64,000 nucleotides of DNA from Roseburia hominis (lineage in GTDB: Bacteria > Bacillota > Clostridia > Lachnospirales > Lachnospiraceae), in assembly GCA_040702975.1 (NCBI GenBank), contig CP159990.1, forward strand, positions 930,001 through 994,000, read 5' to 3'. Of the stretch, positions 18,237 to 28,686 are shown in pieces (within the stretch, counting starts at the first letter, position 1; each line of letters opens with the position of its first letter). The notes under the pieces were generated by a model. That model was not told where the DNA came from. It did not search any database and saw only the letters and a list, made by a program, of their open reading frames with translations. Position numbers and translations under genes: made by a program.

Positions 18237-18373
18237 ATACAACTTGCGAATAATAAAATACAAGTTTAAAATTTGTACAAAAAGTTGTATTTCATTTTGT
18301 AACATATTACATCTTGCAAAATATAAAGTTGTGTTGTATATTAATACTACAAACAAATTTGAGAGATCTCAAA
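18237..18373 (+). promoter_or_regulatory. Promoter and operator-like palindromes of the arabinose transporter
   Basis: TTGCAA (18314-18319) and TATATT (18337-18342) are 17 bases apart. Around them lie a perfect palindrome TTTGTACAAA (18272-18281), a 9-bp inverted repeat ATACAACTT/AAGTTGTAT (18237-18245 and 18282-18290), and TTTGAGA-GA-TCTCAAA (18358-18373) just after the expected start site. TTGTAC/GTACAA cores resemble known AraR boxes of Bacillus, so control by the GntR/LacI-type regulator at 22483 is a reasonable inference. The 333-base gap holds no gene. Confidence 0.55.
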
Positions 18374-18437
18374 AATATGCAAATTGAACAAAAAGCATAA
18401 AATTGAGACTCCAAAACAAAATAAGGAGGAAAAAAGA

Positions 18438-19550
18438 ATGAAAAAGAGAATTCTCAGCGTAGCTCTTGTAGCAGTGATGGCACTTTCTCTTGCACTGACC
18501 GGATGCGGCAGCAAGAAAGAAGGCGGCGGAGAAGAAGGCGGAGACAAAGGAGAAAGCAACGGCAAGAAAGTTGGCGTAGCAATGCCGACCCAGAGTTCTG
18601 AGAGATGGATCAAAGACGGCGAGAACATGAAGAAGCAGCTGGAAAAGCTCGGCTACGAAGTAGACCTGCAGTATGCAGAGGATGACATCGCTGCACAGCA
18701 GCAGCAGCTCGAGACTATGATCGCACAGCAGGTTGACTGTCTGGTAGTTGCAGCTATCGACTCATCTGCACTGGTTAACGTACTGGATCAGGCTAAACAG
18801 GCAGAGATTCCGGTTATCGCATACGATCGTCTGCTCATGGACACCGATGCAGTAAGCTACTACGCATCCTTCGACAATGAAGGTGTAGGTAGAAAGATCG
18901 GTGAGTACATCGAAGAAAAAGCCGGCCTGAAAGAAGCAACAGAGCCGCAGACCATCGAGTTCTTCATGGGATCTCCGGACGACAACAACGCAGTTCTTCT
19001 TCACAAGGGTGTTATGAGTGTTCTGGATCAGTATCTTAAGAGTGGCGTTCTGGTATGTAAATCAGGAAGAACTTCTTTTGACGATACCTGTATCTTAAGA
19101 TGGTCTCAGGAGACAGCTCAGCAGAACTGTGAGAACTACTTAACTGGATTCTATGCAGACGAAGATCTTGATATCGCTTGCTCAGCATTTGACGGTTTCG
19201 CTTATGGTATCAAGGCAGCTCTTGAGGGCGCTGGATATACAGAAGAGAACTGGCCGCTGATCACAGGACAGGATGCAGAGGTTATGGCAGTTAAGAACAT
19301 TATCGAAGGAAAACAGACACAGACAATCTTCAAAGACACAGGACTCCTTGCAGAGAAATGTGTAAAGATGGTACAGGCAGTGTTAGAAGGAACTGAGCCG
19401 GAGATCAACGATACAGAGACATATGACAATAACGTATTAGTTGTTCCGTCTTACCTTTGCGAACCAGTATCTCTTGACAAAGACAACTACAAAGAACTTG
19501 TAATTGATAGTGGATACTACACAGAAGCTGATATCGAGGCAGCAGAATAG
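18438..19550 (+). CDS. Sugar ABC transporter substrate-binding lipoprotein (ChvE/XylF type)
   Basis: A 370-residue extracytoplasmic sugar receptor. The ATG follows AAGGAGG; 18 open codons upstream are not part of the protein. The signal peptide ends in LTGC, with lipid-anchored Cys23, followed by a Gly/Lys/Glu linker. The mature domain (KKVGVAMPTQSSERW... to the C-terminus) matches the ChvE/XylF group of type 1 binding proteins. ATPase, permease, AraR-like repressor and araBDA follow, so L-arabinose is the likely ligand. It has its own promoter, and a stem-loop follows. Confidence 0.88.
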   Translation: MKKRILSVALVAVMALSLALTGCGSKKEGGGEEGGDKGESNGKKVGVAMPTQSSERWIKDGENMKKQLEKLGYEVDLQYAEDDIAAQQQQLETMIAQQVDCLVVAAIDSSALVNVLDQAKQAEIPVIAYDRLLMDTDAVSYYASFDNEGVGRKIGEYIEEKAGLKEATEPQTIEFFMGSPDDNNAVLLHKGVMSVLDQYLKSGVLVCKSGRTSFDDTCILRWSQETAQQNCENYLTGFYADEDLDIACSAFDGFAYGIKAALEGAGYTEENWPLITGQDAEVMAVKNIIEGKQTQTIFKDTGLLAEKCVKMVQAVLEGTEPEINDTETYDNNVLVVPSYLCEPVSLDKDNYKELVIDSGYYTEADIEAAE

Positions 19551-19570
19551 TGTTAATGCTCGTGTAGTCA

Positions 19571-19600
19571 AAGGGCGGCGGCGAACAGGCGCCGCCCTTT
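19571..19600 (+). terminator. GC-rich stem-loop between binding protein and ATPase genes
   Basis: AAGGGCGGCG (19571-19580) pairs with CGCCGCCCTT (19590-19599) and is followed by TATTCC rather than a long T-run. In sugar ABC operons such stems commonly stabilise the 3' end of the highly expressed binding-protein mRNA while allowing partial read-through; that role is inferred here. Confidence 0.65.
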
Positions 19601-19697
19601 ATTCCTAGGGAAACTTGAGGGATCCGAAAGAGGATTTCTTTGGTGATATACTCGGACATGGGGCCGGGAAAAATAGAAAAGAAAAGGAGTTGAGGAA

Positions 19698-21251
19698 ATG
19701 TCTGATTACATTCTGGAAATGAACCATATCACGAAAGAGTTCTCAGGCGTGAAGGCACTGGACGATGTGAATCTGAAGGTGGAACGTGGTGAGATTCATG
19801 CACTCTGCGGTGAGAATGGTGCTGGTAAGTCGACACTGATGAATGTACTGTCAGGAATTTATCCGTTTGGTACTTATTCCGGTGACATCGTATATAACGG
19901 TGAAATCGTTAAGAACCATAACATCAAGGACAGTGAGAAAAAAGGCATCGTTATCATTCATCAGGAACTTGCGCTTAGCCCGTATCTTTCCATTGCTGAA
20001 AACGTGTTTATGGGGAACGAGCAGACAGCGATGAAGGGGGTTATCGACTGGACGAAGACACGCAGCAAGGCACAGGAGATGCTGGAAAAAGTAGGACTTC
20101 CAAACGAGAATCTGGAGGCGCCTATTAATTCTCTGGGTGTAGGAAAACAGCAGCTTATTGAGATTGCAAAAGCGTTGGCGAAAAAAGTAGACCTTTTGAT
20201 TCTGGATGAGCCGACTGCCGCACTGAATGATGAAGAGAGTGCACAGCTTCTGGAGATTATGCTGCAGCTTAAGAAACAGGGTATCACCTGTATTATTATT
20301 TCACACAAACTGAATGAGATCAGTTACGTTGCAGATTCCATTACCGTTATTCGTGATGGACATACGATTGAAACTCTGCGTAAAGGTGTTGATGAGTTTA
20401 CAGAGGACCGTATTATTAAAGGCATGGTTGGACGTGAGCTCACCAATCGTTATCCGGAGAGAACAGATTGCCCGATTGGCGATGTGATTCTGGAGGTTAA
20501 GAACTGGAATGTATTTCATCCGGAGGACCCGGAACGTCAGGTGCTTAAGGATATCAATATCAAGGTACGTGCCGGCGAGGTAGTAGGTCTTGCTGGACTT
20601 ATGGGTGCCGGAAGAACAGAGTTCGCTATGAGTCTTTTTGGAAAAGAGTATGGACAGAAGATTTCCGGAGAGGTTTATATGCACGGCAAGCCGGTCAAGA
20701 TCAATAGCGTAAAGGATGCGATTGCAAATAAACTTGCCTATACCTCTGAGGACAGAAAGACCTATGGTCTTGTCCTTATCAATGATATTAAGTGGAATAT
20801 GACTCTGGCCGCACTGAAAGGCTTCTTCTCCAAGAACGGCGTAGTGAATGCGAACGATGAGATCGTAGCGGCAGAAAAATACAAGAAACTGATTAATATC
20901 AAATCAAATTCCATTAATCAGACGGTTGGTTCTCTGTCAGGAGGTAACCAGCAGAAGGTCGTTCTTGCAAAATGGATGCTGACAGAACCTGATGTATTGA
21001 TTCTGGATGAGCCTACCCGTGGTATTGACGTAGGTGCGAAATATGAGATTTACTGTGTAATCAACGATTTGGCGAAGGCCGGAAAGGCTGTCATTGTTAT
21101 CTCCTCCGAGATGCCGGAAATTATCGGTACATGTGATAGGACTTATGTGCTGAACGAAGGGCAGATCGCAGGTGAATTGTCAAAAGAAGAGTTATCACAG
21201 GAAAAGATTATGAAGTGCATTATGCAGCATAATAACAAGAAAGGAGCATAA
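19698..21251 (+). CDS. Sugar ABC transporter ATP-binding protein (double ATPase)
   Basis: A 517-residue fused double ABC ATPase of the MglA/XylG/GguA kind that powers monosaccharide import. The first domain has Walker [10 protein letters not shown] (residues 38-46) and [11 protein letters not shown]. The second has a degenerate P-loop (GLMGAGRTE) with an intact LSGGNQQKV signature and [12 protein letters not shown], the usual asymmetry of this family. It is followed after 2 bases by the permease gene. Confidence 0.92.
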   Translation: MSDYILEMNHITKEFSGVKALDDVNLKVERGEIHALCGENGAGKSTLMNVLSGIYPFGTYSGDIVYNGEIVKNHNIKDSEKKGIVIIHQELALSPYLSIAENVFMGNEQTAMKGVIDWTKTRSKAQEMLEKVGLPNENLEAPINSLGVGKQQLIEIAKALAKKVDLLILDEPTAALNDEESAQLLEIMLQLKKQGITCIIISHKLNEISYVADSITVIRDGHTIETLRKGVDEFTEDRIIKGMVGRELTNRYPERTDCPIGDVILEVKNWNVFHPEDPERQVLKDINIKVRAGEVVGLAGLMGAGRTEFAMSLFGKEYGQKISGEVYMHGKPVKINSVKDAIANKLAYTSEDRKTYGLVLINDIKWNMTLAALKGFFSKNGVVNANDEIVAAEKYKKLINIKSNSINQTVGSLSGGNQQKVVLAKWMLTEPDVLILDEPTRGIDVGAKYEIYCVINDLAKAGKAVIVISSEMPEIIGTCDRTYVLNEGQIAGELSKEELSQEKIMKCIMQHNNKKGA

Positions 21252-21253
21252 CA

Positions 21254-22423
21254 ATGGAGAAGAAAAAAACAGTTAATCTTAATCTGAAGCAGTATGGTAT
21301 GATATTTGCCCTGCTTGCAATTTATATTATTTTCTATGTTCTGACAGGAGGTTCTAACGCGACTCCTATGAACATGAACAACCTGATCATGCAGAACGGC
21401 TACGTTGTTATCCTTGCAACCGGTATGCTGCTCTGTGTACTTACCGGTAACGTTGACCTTGGTGTTGGTTCTTATGTGGCTCTGACCGGTGCAGTTGCAG
21501 CTAAGCTTATCTGCGAGAACAACCTTCCGATCGCAGTTGGTTTCATTGTAGCACTTGCAGTAGGTCTTGCATTTGGTATATTCAATGGTATTTTCATTGC
21601 ATACCTGGATGTTCCGCCTTTCGTATCAACCCTGGCTTCCATGCTGATTGGACGTGGTCTTACATACGTATTCCTTGCAGCTAAGACGATCGGACCGGTT
21701 CCGGATGGATTCAAATTCTTTGGCGCAGGTTTCTTTATTTCCAAGAAGGTTCCTTTCGGAGATGGAACGATTGAACTTGTAACGATTATTGTGGCAGCAA
21801 TCGCAACTGCACTGATTATCGTCTCTGAGATGAAATCGCTTGCATCTAAGAAAAAATATGGATTTGCGGTTCCGCCGATGTGGCAGACGGTAGCAAAACT
21901 GGTAGTAATCCTTGGCATTATCTGGTTCTACGCTTATAAGCTGTCACGCTACAATGGTATTCCGATCGTGCTTGTTATCATGGGTGTGATCGTTGGTATC
22001 TATCATTTTATCACCAGTAAGACCGTTGCTGGACGTCAGATTTACGCATTGGGTGGTAACGCAAAGGCAGCAAGACTTTCCGGTATTAATACCAAGAAGG
22101 TATTCTTCTGGGTATACGCTAATATGGGTCTTCTTGCAGGTGTTGCAGGTATCGTTCTTGCAGCCCGTGCAGGATCTGCTACTCCGAAAGCCGGCGACGG
22201 ATTCGAGCTTGATGCGATTGCTTCCTGCTACATCGGTGGTGCAGCAGCAGCCGGTGGTGTTGGTACGATCATCGGAGCCGTAGTTGGTGCGTTCGTTATG
22301 GGTATTCTGAACAATGGTATGATCCTTTGCGGTCTGTCTACAGACTGGCAGAAGGTTGTCAAAGGTCTCGTTCTTCTTGGAGCAGTTACCTTCGATATCC
22401 TTTCTAACAAAAAGAAAAAATAA
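21254..22423 (+). CDS. Sugar ABC transporter permease (GguB/XylH type)
   Basis: A 389-residue polytopic membrane protein of the BPD_transp_2 family, with about 10 hydrophobic segments. It has the conserved GxYVALTGAVAA region and the cytoplasmic coupling segment (VAGRQIYALGGNAKAARLSGIN) that contacts the ATPase. It forms the channel for the sugar delivered by the lipoprotein at 18438. RBS AAAGGAG lies in the end of the ATPase gene. Confidence 0.92.
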   Translation: MEKKKTVNLNLKQYGMIFALLAIYIIFYVLTGGSNATPMNMNNLIMQNGYVVILATGMLLCVLTGNVDLGVGSYVALTGAVAAKLICENNLPIAVGFIVALAVGLAFGIFNGIFIAYLDVPPFVSTLASMLIGRGLTYVFLAAKTIGPVPDGFKFFGAGFFISKKVPFGDGTIELVTIIVAAIATALIIVSEMKSLASKKKYGFAVPPMWQTVAKLVVILGIIWFYAYKLSRYNGIPIVLVIMGVIVGIYHFITSKTVAGRQIYALGGNAKAARLSGINTKKVFFWVYANMGLLAGVAGIVLAARAGSATPKAGDGFELDAIASCYIGGAAAAGGVGTIIGAVVGAFVMGILNNGMILCGLSTDWQKVVKGLVLLGAVTFDILSNKKKK

Positions 22424-22434
22424 TCAGATAGTAG

Positions 22435-22464
22435 TCGGGCGAAGCTGTCAATGGCTTCGCCCTG
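22435..22464 (+). terminator. Stem-loop between permease and regulator genes
   Basis: GGGCGAAGC (22437-22445) pairs with GCTTCGCCC (22454-22462), followed by TGATAAAAAG, without a T-run. It probably partially separates transporter and regulator transcripts rather than stopping transcription fully. Confidence 0.6.
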
Positions 22465-22482
22465 ATAAAAAGAGGTAGAACC

Positions 22483-23577
22483 ATGCCGGAGATGGTTTCA
22501 AAATATGAAGAAATACTAAAGTGGATAAAAAAACGACTGGAAGAGGGAGAACTGAAACCCGGTGACCGGGTGGAATCAGAGCACCAGCTTTGCGCCCGTT
22601 TTCAGGTCAGCAGGCAGACGGTGCGGCACGCTATTTCTGTTCTGGAAAATGAAGGCGTGCTTGAGCGGCGCAGAGGAAGCGGGACCTATGTGAAGACCAT
22701 AGTGAACGTGCAGGAAAAAGAGAAGAAAGCGATGCAGGTCGCAGTTATGACGACCTATGTACAGGAATATATCTTTTCTTCCATTATTCAGGAAATTGAG
22801 AGGGAGTTGTCCCAGTCAGGATACGGGATGCAGCTTTCCTTTACGAATAACGCGGTGGAAAAGGAACGTTTTATTTTGAAAAATATTTTGGAGAAGAATA
22901 TGGTGGATGGACTGATTGCCGAACCGACAAAGAGTGGTCTGCCGAATCCAAATTTAGATTTATATAAGAAAATTATGAGTAAAGGAATCCCGATACTTTT
23001 CATCAACAGCTATTATCCGGGACTTGAGGCCCCGCATGTCAGTCTTAATGATAAGCTGGCGGGCAAGATGGTGACGAATCATTTGCTCCGATGCGGACAC
23101 AGGAATATTGCTGCGATATTCAAGGCGGACGATGGACAGGGACACCAGCGGTATGCCGGATACATAGAAGCACTTATGGAGGCAGACATCAAAGTGCGGG
23201 GGTCTCAGATTGTCTGGATTGATACGGATGGGGTTCGGAATATGCGTGAGGATGCAGGTTGGATTCTGCGGAGAATCCATGGCTGCAGTGCGTGTGTGTG
23301 CTATAACGATGAAGTGGCAAGCAGCCTGGTGGCGGTATGTCTGGAACAGGGAATCAGGATTCCGGAGGAGCTTTCCGTGATAGGAATTGACGATTCGGAC
23401 CTGGCAACTTATTGTGAAGTACCGCTCACATCGGCAAAGAATCCAATCCGCGATTTGGGAAGGATTGCAGCGCTTGAGATTCTGGAAATGATGAAGGGAA
23501 TGCCGGTCCCGATGTGTACGGAGCTTGATCCGGAGATCATCAACAGGAATTCCGTTACGATCATTGACAGTATATAG
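22483..23577 (+). CDS. araR: GntR/LacI-type regulator, AraR-like
   Basis: A 364-residue chimeric repressor. Residues 1-70 are a GntR winged helix (FQVSRQTVRHAISVLENEGVLERRRGSGTYV) and residues about 80-360 are a LacI/GalR-type sugar-sensing domain, the AraR architecture known from Bacillus. The position between the transporter and araBDA supports control of L-arabinose genes with L-arabinose as inducer. The palindromes upstream of 18438 are candidate targets. No well-formed RBS is obvious; AGAGG lies 10 bases before the ATG. Confidence 0.85.
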   Translation: MPEMVSKYEEILKWIKKRLEEGELKPGDRVESEHQLCARFQVSRQTVRHAISVLENEGVLERRRGSGTYVKTIVNVQEKEKKAMQVAVMTTYVQEYIFSSIIQEIERELSQSGYGMQLSFTNNAVEKERFILKNILEKNMVDGLIAEPTKSGLPNPNLDLYKKIMSKGIPILFINSYYPGLEAPHVSLNDKLAGKMVTNHLLRCGHRNIAAIFKADDGQGHQRYAGYIEALMEADIKVRGSQIVWIDTDGVRNMREDAGWILRRIHGCSACVCYNDEVASSLVAVCLEQGIRIPEELSVIGIDDSDLATYCEVPLTSAKNPIRDLGRIAALEILEMMKGMPVPMCTELDPEIINRNSVTIIDSI

Positions 23578-23646
23578 AATATGGAACAGAACGAAAGTGG
23601 CGTGGCGCTGCTTTGGATAAATGAGGAAAGGGAAAGGTGTAAAGAA

Positions 23647-25242
23647 ATGAATGATGTAAAAACTTCCATTTTGAATGGGAAAACAGCACTGGGAATCGAG
23701 TTTGGTTCCACCAGAATTAAAGCAGTACTGGTCGGCGAGGACAATGCCCCCATTGCATCTGGAAGCCATGACTGGGAGAACCGGTATGTGGACGGCGTAT
23801 GGACCTATACACTTGAGGACATCTGGATGGGACTTCAGGATTGCTACAAGAACCTGGCAGAAGATGTAAAATCGCAGTACGGCGTGGAGCTTGAGACAGT
23901 CGGTTCACTTGGCTTCAGCGCGATGATGCATGGATATATGGCATTTGACAAGGCGGGAGAGCTTCTGGTTCCCTTCCGTACCTGGAGAAATACGATTACA
24001 GAGCAGGCTTCCGTAGAGCTTACAAAATTGTTTGATTTCCATATTCCGCAGAGATGGAGCATCGCACATCTTTATCAGGCTGTTCTTAATGAGGAAGAGC
24101 ATGTAAAAGATGTTGAGTTCTTCACGACTCTGGCAGGATATATTCACTGGCAGCTTACCGGCGAGAAGGTCCTTGGCGTGGGCGAGGCTTCCGGTATGTT
24201 CCCAATCGATATCGCGACCAGAGACTGGAACGCGAAGATGATTGCACAGTTCAATGAACTGGTAGCACCGAAGGGCTTCCCGTGGAAGCTGGAAGAATTA
24301 CTTCCGAAGGTACTTCTTGCCGGGGATGCGGCAGGCGTGCTGACAGAAGAAGGTGCAAAGCTGCTTGACCCGACCGGCACACTGAAAGCGGGTATTCCGG
24401 TATGCCCGCCGGAAGGTGACGCGGGAACCGGTATGGTCGCAACGAACAGCGTAAAAGTACGTACCGGCAATGTTTCTGCAGGAACCAGTGTATTTGGCAT
24501 GGTGGTTCTGGAAAAGGAACTTAAGAAGGTACATGACGAGATCGACCTGGTAACGACTCCGTCAGGGGATCTGGTCGCTATGGTGCATTGCAATAACTGT
24601 ACCTCCGACCTGAACGCATGGGTAGGCATTTTCAAAGAATTTGCAGAGGCTTTTGGAATCGAAGTGGATATGAACAAGCTGTTCGGAACCCTTTATACAA
24701 AAGCACTTGAAGGAGACGCCGACTGCGGCGGACTTCTGGCATACAACTATTTCTCAGGTGAGCATATCACCGGATTTGAGGAAGGACGTCCGCTATTTGT
24801 ACGCACACCGGAGAGCAGATTCAATCTGGCGAACTTCATGAGAGTGAACCTGTTTGCATCTCTTGGCGTACTGAAGACCGGTATGGACATTCTTTTGAAG
24901 GAAGAGGGCGTGGCACTTGACGAGATTCTGGGCCATGGCGGACTTTTTAAGACGAAGGGCGTTGGCCAGGGAATCCTTGCAGCAGCTTTAAATACGCCGG
25001 TATCCGTAATGGAGACCGCGGGAGAAGGCGGCGCATGGGGAATCGCAGTGCTTGCATCTTACATGGCAAACAAAGCCGAGGGCGAGAGCCTGGACGCTTA
25101 TCTGGCAGAGAAAGTATTTGCCGGACAGAAAGGAAGCCGCATGGAGCCGAAACCGGAAGACGTAGAAGGTTTTGACGCATTCAGCAAACGCTATCTTGCG
25201 GGTCTTACGATTGAACGTGCAGCAGTGGAGTCCTTGAAATAA
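23647..25242 (+). CDS. araB: FGGY-family carbohydrate kinase, probable L-ribulokinase
   Basis: Phosphorylates L-ribulose with ATP to L-ribulose-5-phosphate. The 531-residue FGGY/ASKHA protein begins [20 protein letters not shown], with the phosphate-1 motif [12 protein letters not shown] and the C-terminal domain ATP-binding glycine segments ([21 protein letters not shown]). The ATG at 23647 is chosen over 23581 because the latter abuts the araR stop with no binding site. The substrate is inferred from araD and araA immediately downstream; this branch differs from the classic enteric AraB. Confidence 0.85.
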   Translation: MNDVKTSILNGKTALGIEFGSTRIKAVLVGEDNAPIASGSHDWENRYVDGVWTYTLEDIWMGLQDCYKNLAEDVKSQYGVELETVGSLGFSAMMHGYMAFDKAGELLVPFRTWRNTITEQASVELTKLFDFHIPQRWSIAHLYQAVLNEEEHVKDVEFFTTLAGYIHWQLTGEKVLGVGEASGMFPIDIATRDWNAKMIAQFNELVAPKGFPWKLEELLPKVLLAGDAAGVLTEEGAKLLDPTGTLKAGIPVCPPEGDAGTGMVATNSVKVRTGNVSAGTSVFGMVVLEKELKKVHDEIDLVTTPSGDLVAMVHCNNCTSDLNAWVGIFKEFAEAFGIEVDMNKLFGTLYTKALEGDADCGGLLAYNYFSGEHITGFEEGRPLFVRTPESRFNLANFMRVNLFASLGVLKTGMDILLKEEGVALDEILGHGGLFKTKGVGQGILAAALNTPVSVMETAGEGGAWGIAVLASYMANKAEGESLDAYLAEKVFAGQKGSRMEPKPEDVEGFDAFSKRYLAGLTIERAAVESLK

Positions 25243-25262
25243 TAAAGCTTATATATTTGCGG

Positions 25263-25322
25263 AAGGCGCCGGAGGGCAGAAGATATGCTGCGGGCTTATC
25301 TGATACAAAAGGCGCCTGACGG
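25263..25322 (+). repeat. Short direct repeat in the araB-araD spacer
   Basis: AAGGCGCCGGAGG (25263-25275) and AAGGCGCCTGACGG (25309-25322) form an imperfect direct repeat, each with a GGCGCC palindrome; the two GGCGCC cores could pair in RNA. The araD binding site AGGAGGG follows at 25341. Confidence 0.4.
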
Positions 25323-25355
25323 AAATTATAATAAAAAGGCAGGAGGGTAAAAGAA

Positions 25356-26045
25356 ATGTTGGAACAGTTGAAAAAGGAAGTATATGAGGCAAATATGCTG
25401 CTTCCGAAGTACGGACTGGTTACCTTCACCTGGGGAAATGTAAGCGGAATTGACCGCGCAAGTGGTTTGTTCGTGATCAAGCCAAGCGGCGTTGAATACG
25501 ATAAGCTGACCCCGGAAGATATGGTAGTCATGGACCTTGAAGGAAATAAGGTAGAGGGACGTTACAATCCGTCCTCCGATACCGCAACGCATCTGGAGCT
25601 TTACAAGGCATTCCCGGATATGGGCGGAATCGTTCATACCCATTCTCCGTGGGCAACGAGCTGGGCGCAGGCCGGAAGAGGAATTCCGTGTTATGGGACC
25701 ACTCATGCTGATTATATGTACGGTGAGATTCCGTGTGTGCGCAATCTGACGAAGGAAGAGATCGACGAGGCATACGAGAAGAATACCGGCGTATTGATCG
25801 TGGAGCATTTCAAAGATAAAGAATACATGGCAATGCCGGCAGTACTCTGTAAAAATCACGGACCGTTCTCCTGGGGCAAGGACGCTCACGAGGCGGTGCA
25901 CAATGCGGTGGTATTGGAAGAGGTCGCGAAGATGGCGGCGCGCTGCGAGATGATCAATCCTGACGTAAAACCGGCTCCGCAGGAGTTGCAGGATAAGCAC
26001 TATTACAGAAAGCATGGAGCAAATGCGTATTACGGACAGAACTAA
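25356..26045 (+). CDS. araD: L-ribulose-5-phosphate 4-epimerase
   Basis: Converts L-ribulose-5-phosphate to D-xylulose-5-phosphate by retro-aldol chemistry. The 229-residue class II aldolase-like protein has the zinc histidines in [10 protein letters not shown] and the downstream GTTHADY region, together with [10 protein letters not shown] and KPSGVEYD for phosphate binding. An AGGAGGG site precedes the ATG. It is the middle gene of araBDA. Confidence 0.95.
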   Translation: MLEQLKKEVYEANMLLPKYGLVTFTWGNVSGIDRASGLFVIKPSGVEYDKLTPEDMVVMDLEGNKVEGRYNPSSDTATHLELYKAFPDMGGIVHTHSPWATSWAQAGRGIPCYGTTHADYMYGEIPCVRNLTKEEIDEAYEKNTGVLIVEHFKDKEYMAMPAVLCKNHGPFSWGKDAHEAVHNAVVLEEVAKMAARCEMINPDVKPAPQELQDKHYYRKHGANAYYGQN

Positions 26046-26101
26046 AAGTGTTAGTATGTCCCTGATTATATAACAAACTATCAAATAAGGAGAGTAAAAT
26101 T

Positions 26102-27601
26102 ATGTTAGCATGTAAAGATTACAAATTTTGGTTCTGTACAGGTTCCCAGGATTTATATGGAGATGAGTGTCTTGCACACGTTGCAGAGCATTCTCAGATT
26201 ATCGTTAAGGCTTTGAATGAGTCCGGCGTTCTTCCATACGAGATTGTCTGGAAACCGACCCTCATTACCAATGAACTGATCAGAAAGACCTTTAACGAGG
26301 CAAATATGGATGAGAACTGTGCAGGCGTCATTACCTGGTGCCATACCTTCTCACCGGCAAAATCCTGGATTCTGGGACTCAAGGAACTGAGAAAACCGCT
26401 TCTTCACCTGCATACCCAGTACAATCGAGAGATTCCGTACGATACGATTGATATGGATTTCATGAATGAGAATCAGGCAGCACATGGAGACCGTGAATTC
26501 GGACATATCTTCACACGTCTTGAGAAGAACCGCAAAGTCATCATGGGATATTGGGAAGACAAAGATACACAGGAGAGAATCGCTTCCTGGATGCGCACTG
26601 CGATCGGCGTGATCGAAAGCAGCCATGTTCGCGTAATGCGTATCGCGGACAACATGAGAAACGTTGCCGTGACCGAGGGTGACAAGGTGGAAGCACAGAT
26701 CAAATTCGGTTGGGAGATCGACGCGTATCCGGTAAATGAGATCGCAGACGCGGTAAAAGAGGTTCAGGCAGGCGACGTAAATGCTCTGGTAGAAGAGTAC
26801 TATGACAAATATGAGATTCTTCTGGAAGGCAGAGATGAGGCTGAGTTCAGAAAACATGTGGCAGTGCAGGCTCAGATTGAGATCGGATTCGAGAAATTCC
26901 TGGAAGAGAAGAATTATCAGGCAATCGTTACACACTTCGGCGATCTTGGAGCTCTTCAGCAGTTACCGGGACTTGCAATCCAGAGACTTATGGAAAAAGG
27001 CTATGGATTCGGAGCAGAAGGCGACTGGAAGACCGCTGCTATGGTTCGTATCATGAAGATCATGACTCAGGGAATGAAGGGCGCAAAGGGAACCTCATTC
27101 ATGGAAGATTATACCTACAACCTGGTACCTGGAAAAGAAGGTATCCTGCAGGCTCATATGTTGGAGGTCTGCCCGACGATCGCAGACGGCCCGATCAGCA
27201 TCAAGTGCCAGCCGCTTTCCATGGGCGACAGAGAAGATCCGACCCGTCTGGTATTCACTGCAAAAGAAGGACCGGCTGTTGCAACGTCACTTGTGGACCT
27301 TGGCGACAGATTCCGTCTGATCATCAACGATGTAAACTGCAAGAAGACAGAGAAACCGATGCCGAAGCTGCCGGTAGCTACCGCATTCTGGACACCGGAG
27401 CCGAACCTGAGAACAGGTGCAGAGGCGTGGATCCTTGCAGGCGGCGCTCACCATACCGCATTCTCCTATGACCTGACAGCAGAGCAGATGGGAGATTGGG
27501 CAGAAGCTATGGGAATTGAAGCTGTATACATCGACAAAGATACCACCATCAGAAACTTCAAGAATGAACTGATGTGGAATGCAGCAGCATTTAGAAGATA
27601 G
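26102..27601 (+). CDS. araA: L-arabinose isomerase
   Basis: Interconverts L-arabinose and L-ribulose using Mn2+. At 499 residues it is full length. Family features include FWFCTGSQDLYG at the start, the ITWCHTFSPAKSWI loop, GFGAEGDWKTAAM carrying a catalytic Glu, and GGAHHTAFSYDL with metal-binding histidine. It completes the pathway with the two genes upstream; a strong terminator follows. Confidence 0.97.
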   Translation: MLACKDYKFWFCTGSQDLYGDECLAHVAEHSQIIVKALNESGVLPYEIVWKPTLITNELIRKTFNEANMDENCAGVITWCHTFSPAKSWILGLKELRKPLLHLHTQYNREIPYDTIDMDFMNENQAAHGDREFGHIFTRLEKNRKVIMGYWEDKDTQERIASWMRTAIGVIESSHVRVMRIADNMRNVAVTEGDKVEAQIKFGWEIDAYPVNEIADAVKEVQAGDVNALVEEYYDKYEILLEGRDEAEFRKHVAVQAQIEIGFEKFLEEKNYQAIVTHFGDLGALQQLPGLAIQRLMEKGYGFGAEGDWKTAAMVRIMKIMTQGMKGAKGTSFMEDYTYNLVPGKEGILQAHMLEVCPTIADGPISIKCQPLSMGDREDPTRLVFTAKEGPAVATSLVDLGDRFRLIINDVNCKKTEKPMPKLPVATAFWTPEPNLRTGAEAWILAGGAHHTAFSYDLTAEQMGDWAEAMGIEAVYIDKDTTIRNFKNELMWNAAAFRR

Positions 27602-27622
27602 AAATTAAAAAGGAGCATAAAG

Positions 27623-27687
27623 AACCGGGATTCCATGCTATGTCCCTGTCAGGCAGACAGGTGAATAAGAAGGAATCCCGGTTTTTT
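27623..27687 (+). terminator. Terminator of the arabinose operon
   Basis: AACCGGGATTCC (27623-27634) pairs with GGAATCCCGG (27672-27681) and is followed by TTTTTT. An inner hairpin CCTGTC/GACAGG lies in the loop. Confidence 0.88.
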
Positions 27688-27747
27688 GATCGTGCGCCTT
27701 GCGCCACACGTTTCCGACAGCTTGCAGTATGTATAAGAATCCTGCGT

Positions 27748-28566
27748 TTATCCCCAGATGATAAAGTATAAAAGCACCAGCACGCCAAGTACGATCCGGT
27801 AGTATCCGAATGCTTTGAAGTCGTGTTTCTTGATATAAGACATCAGGAACTTAATCGCAAATACGGATACGAAGAATGCGACCAGGCAGCCGACGATCAG
27901 GATCACGACCTCAATCGGCGTATAGTGGAGGCCGAATTTGATCATTTTAAGGGCGCTGGCTCCGAACATGACCGGGATAGCAAGGTAGAAGGTGAATTCC
28001 GCAGCCACATAGCGGGAGGTCCCAAGCAGTAGGCCGCCGAGGATGGTCGCGCCGGAGCGGGAGGTTCCCGGAATCATGGCAAGCACCTGGAATAGACCTA
28101 TGTAAAAAGCAGTCGTATATGGCAGGGCGGAGAGCTTGGTGATTTTCGGAGTTGCATGTTCGTTGCGCTTCTCGATGAAAATGAAAAGTACGCCGTAGAT
28201 AATCAACATCAGAGCGACGGTGACGTAGTTATAGAGGTATTTGTCTAAAAGGTCATCAAACAAAAGCCCGATTACGCCTGCCGGTATGCAGGAAATGATG
28301 ATTTTACTCCAGAGAATTAATGTGTTTCTGCTTTGTTTTGCCGTTTTTTTGGATGAAAACGGATTGAGCTTATGGAAATACAGGACCACGACAGCCATAA
28401 TCGCGCCGAGCTGGATTACCACCCGGAACATTTCCATGAAATCTTTATCCACGGTCATGTGAAGGAATTCCTCCACGAGAATCATATGTCCGGTACTGCT
28501 GATTGGAAGCCATTCGGTAATACCTTCTACGATACCGAGGATGATTGCAATTAATACATTTATCAT
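27748..28566 (-). CDS. uppP: Undecaprenyl-diphosphatase (BacA type)
   Basis: Dephosphorylates undecaprenyl pyrophosphate to recycle the lipid carrier for cell-wall synthesis; overexpression confers bacitracin resistance in other bacteria. The 272-residue integral membrane protein has about eight hydrophobic segments, the [17 protein letters not shown] motif near the N-terminus and the [10 protein letters not shown] motif near residue 165, both active-site elements. AAAGAGG precedes the ATG on the minus strand. Confidence 0.96.
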   Translation of the reverse strand: MINVLIAIILGIVEGITEWLPISSTGHMILVEEFLHMTVDKDFMEMFRVVIQLGAIMAVVVLYFHKLNPFSSKKTAKQSRNTLILWSKIIISCIPAGVIGLLFDDLLDKYLYNYVTVALMLIIYGVLFIFIEKRNEHATPKITKLSALPYTTAFYIGLFQVLAMIPGTSRSGATILGGLLLGTSRYVAAEFTFYLAIPVMFGASALKMIKFGLHYTPIEVVILIVGCLVAFFVSVFAIKFLMSYIKKHDFKAFGYYRIVLGVLVLLYFIIWG

Positions 28567-28627
28567 AGTGTTTCCTCTTTTCTATCCCTGACGGGATTGG
28601 TTTTATTGTAAGTTTATTCTATGTAAG

Positions 28628-28646
28628 CGGTTATCATGTATAACCG
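28628..28646 (-). terminator. Small hairpin downstream of the HAD gene
   Basis: CGGTTAT (28628-28634) pairs with ATAACCG (28640-28646). It lies downstream of the minus-strand HAD gene and upstream of uppP. The T content after it is modest, so this is only a weak terminator candidate. Confidence 0.4.
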
Positions 28647-28686
28647 GAGTATTCAAGATTTTTCTGTCAATGCGGCGGAAGAAGTA

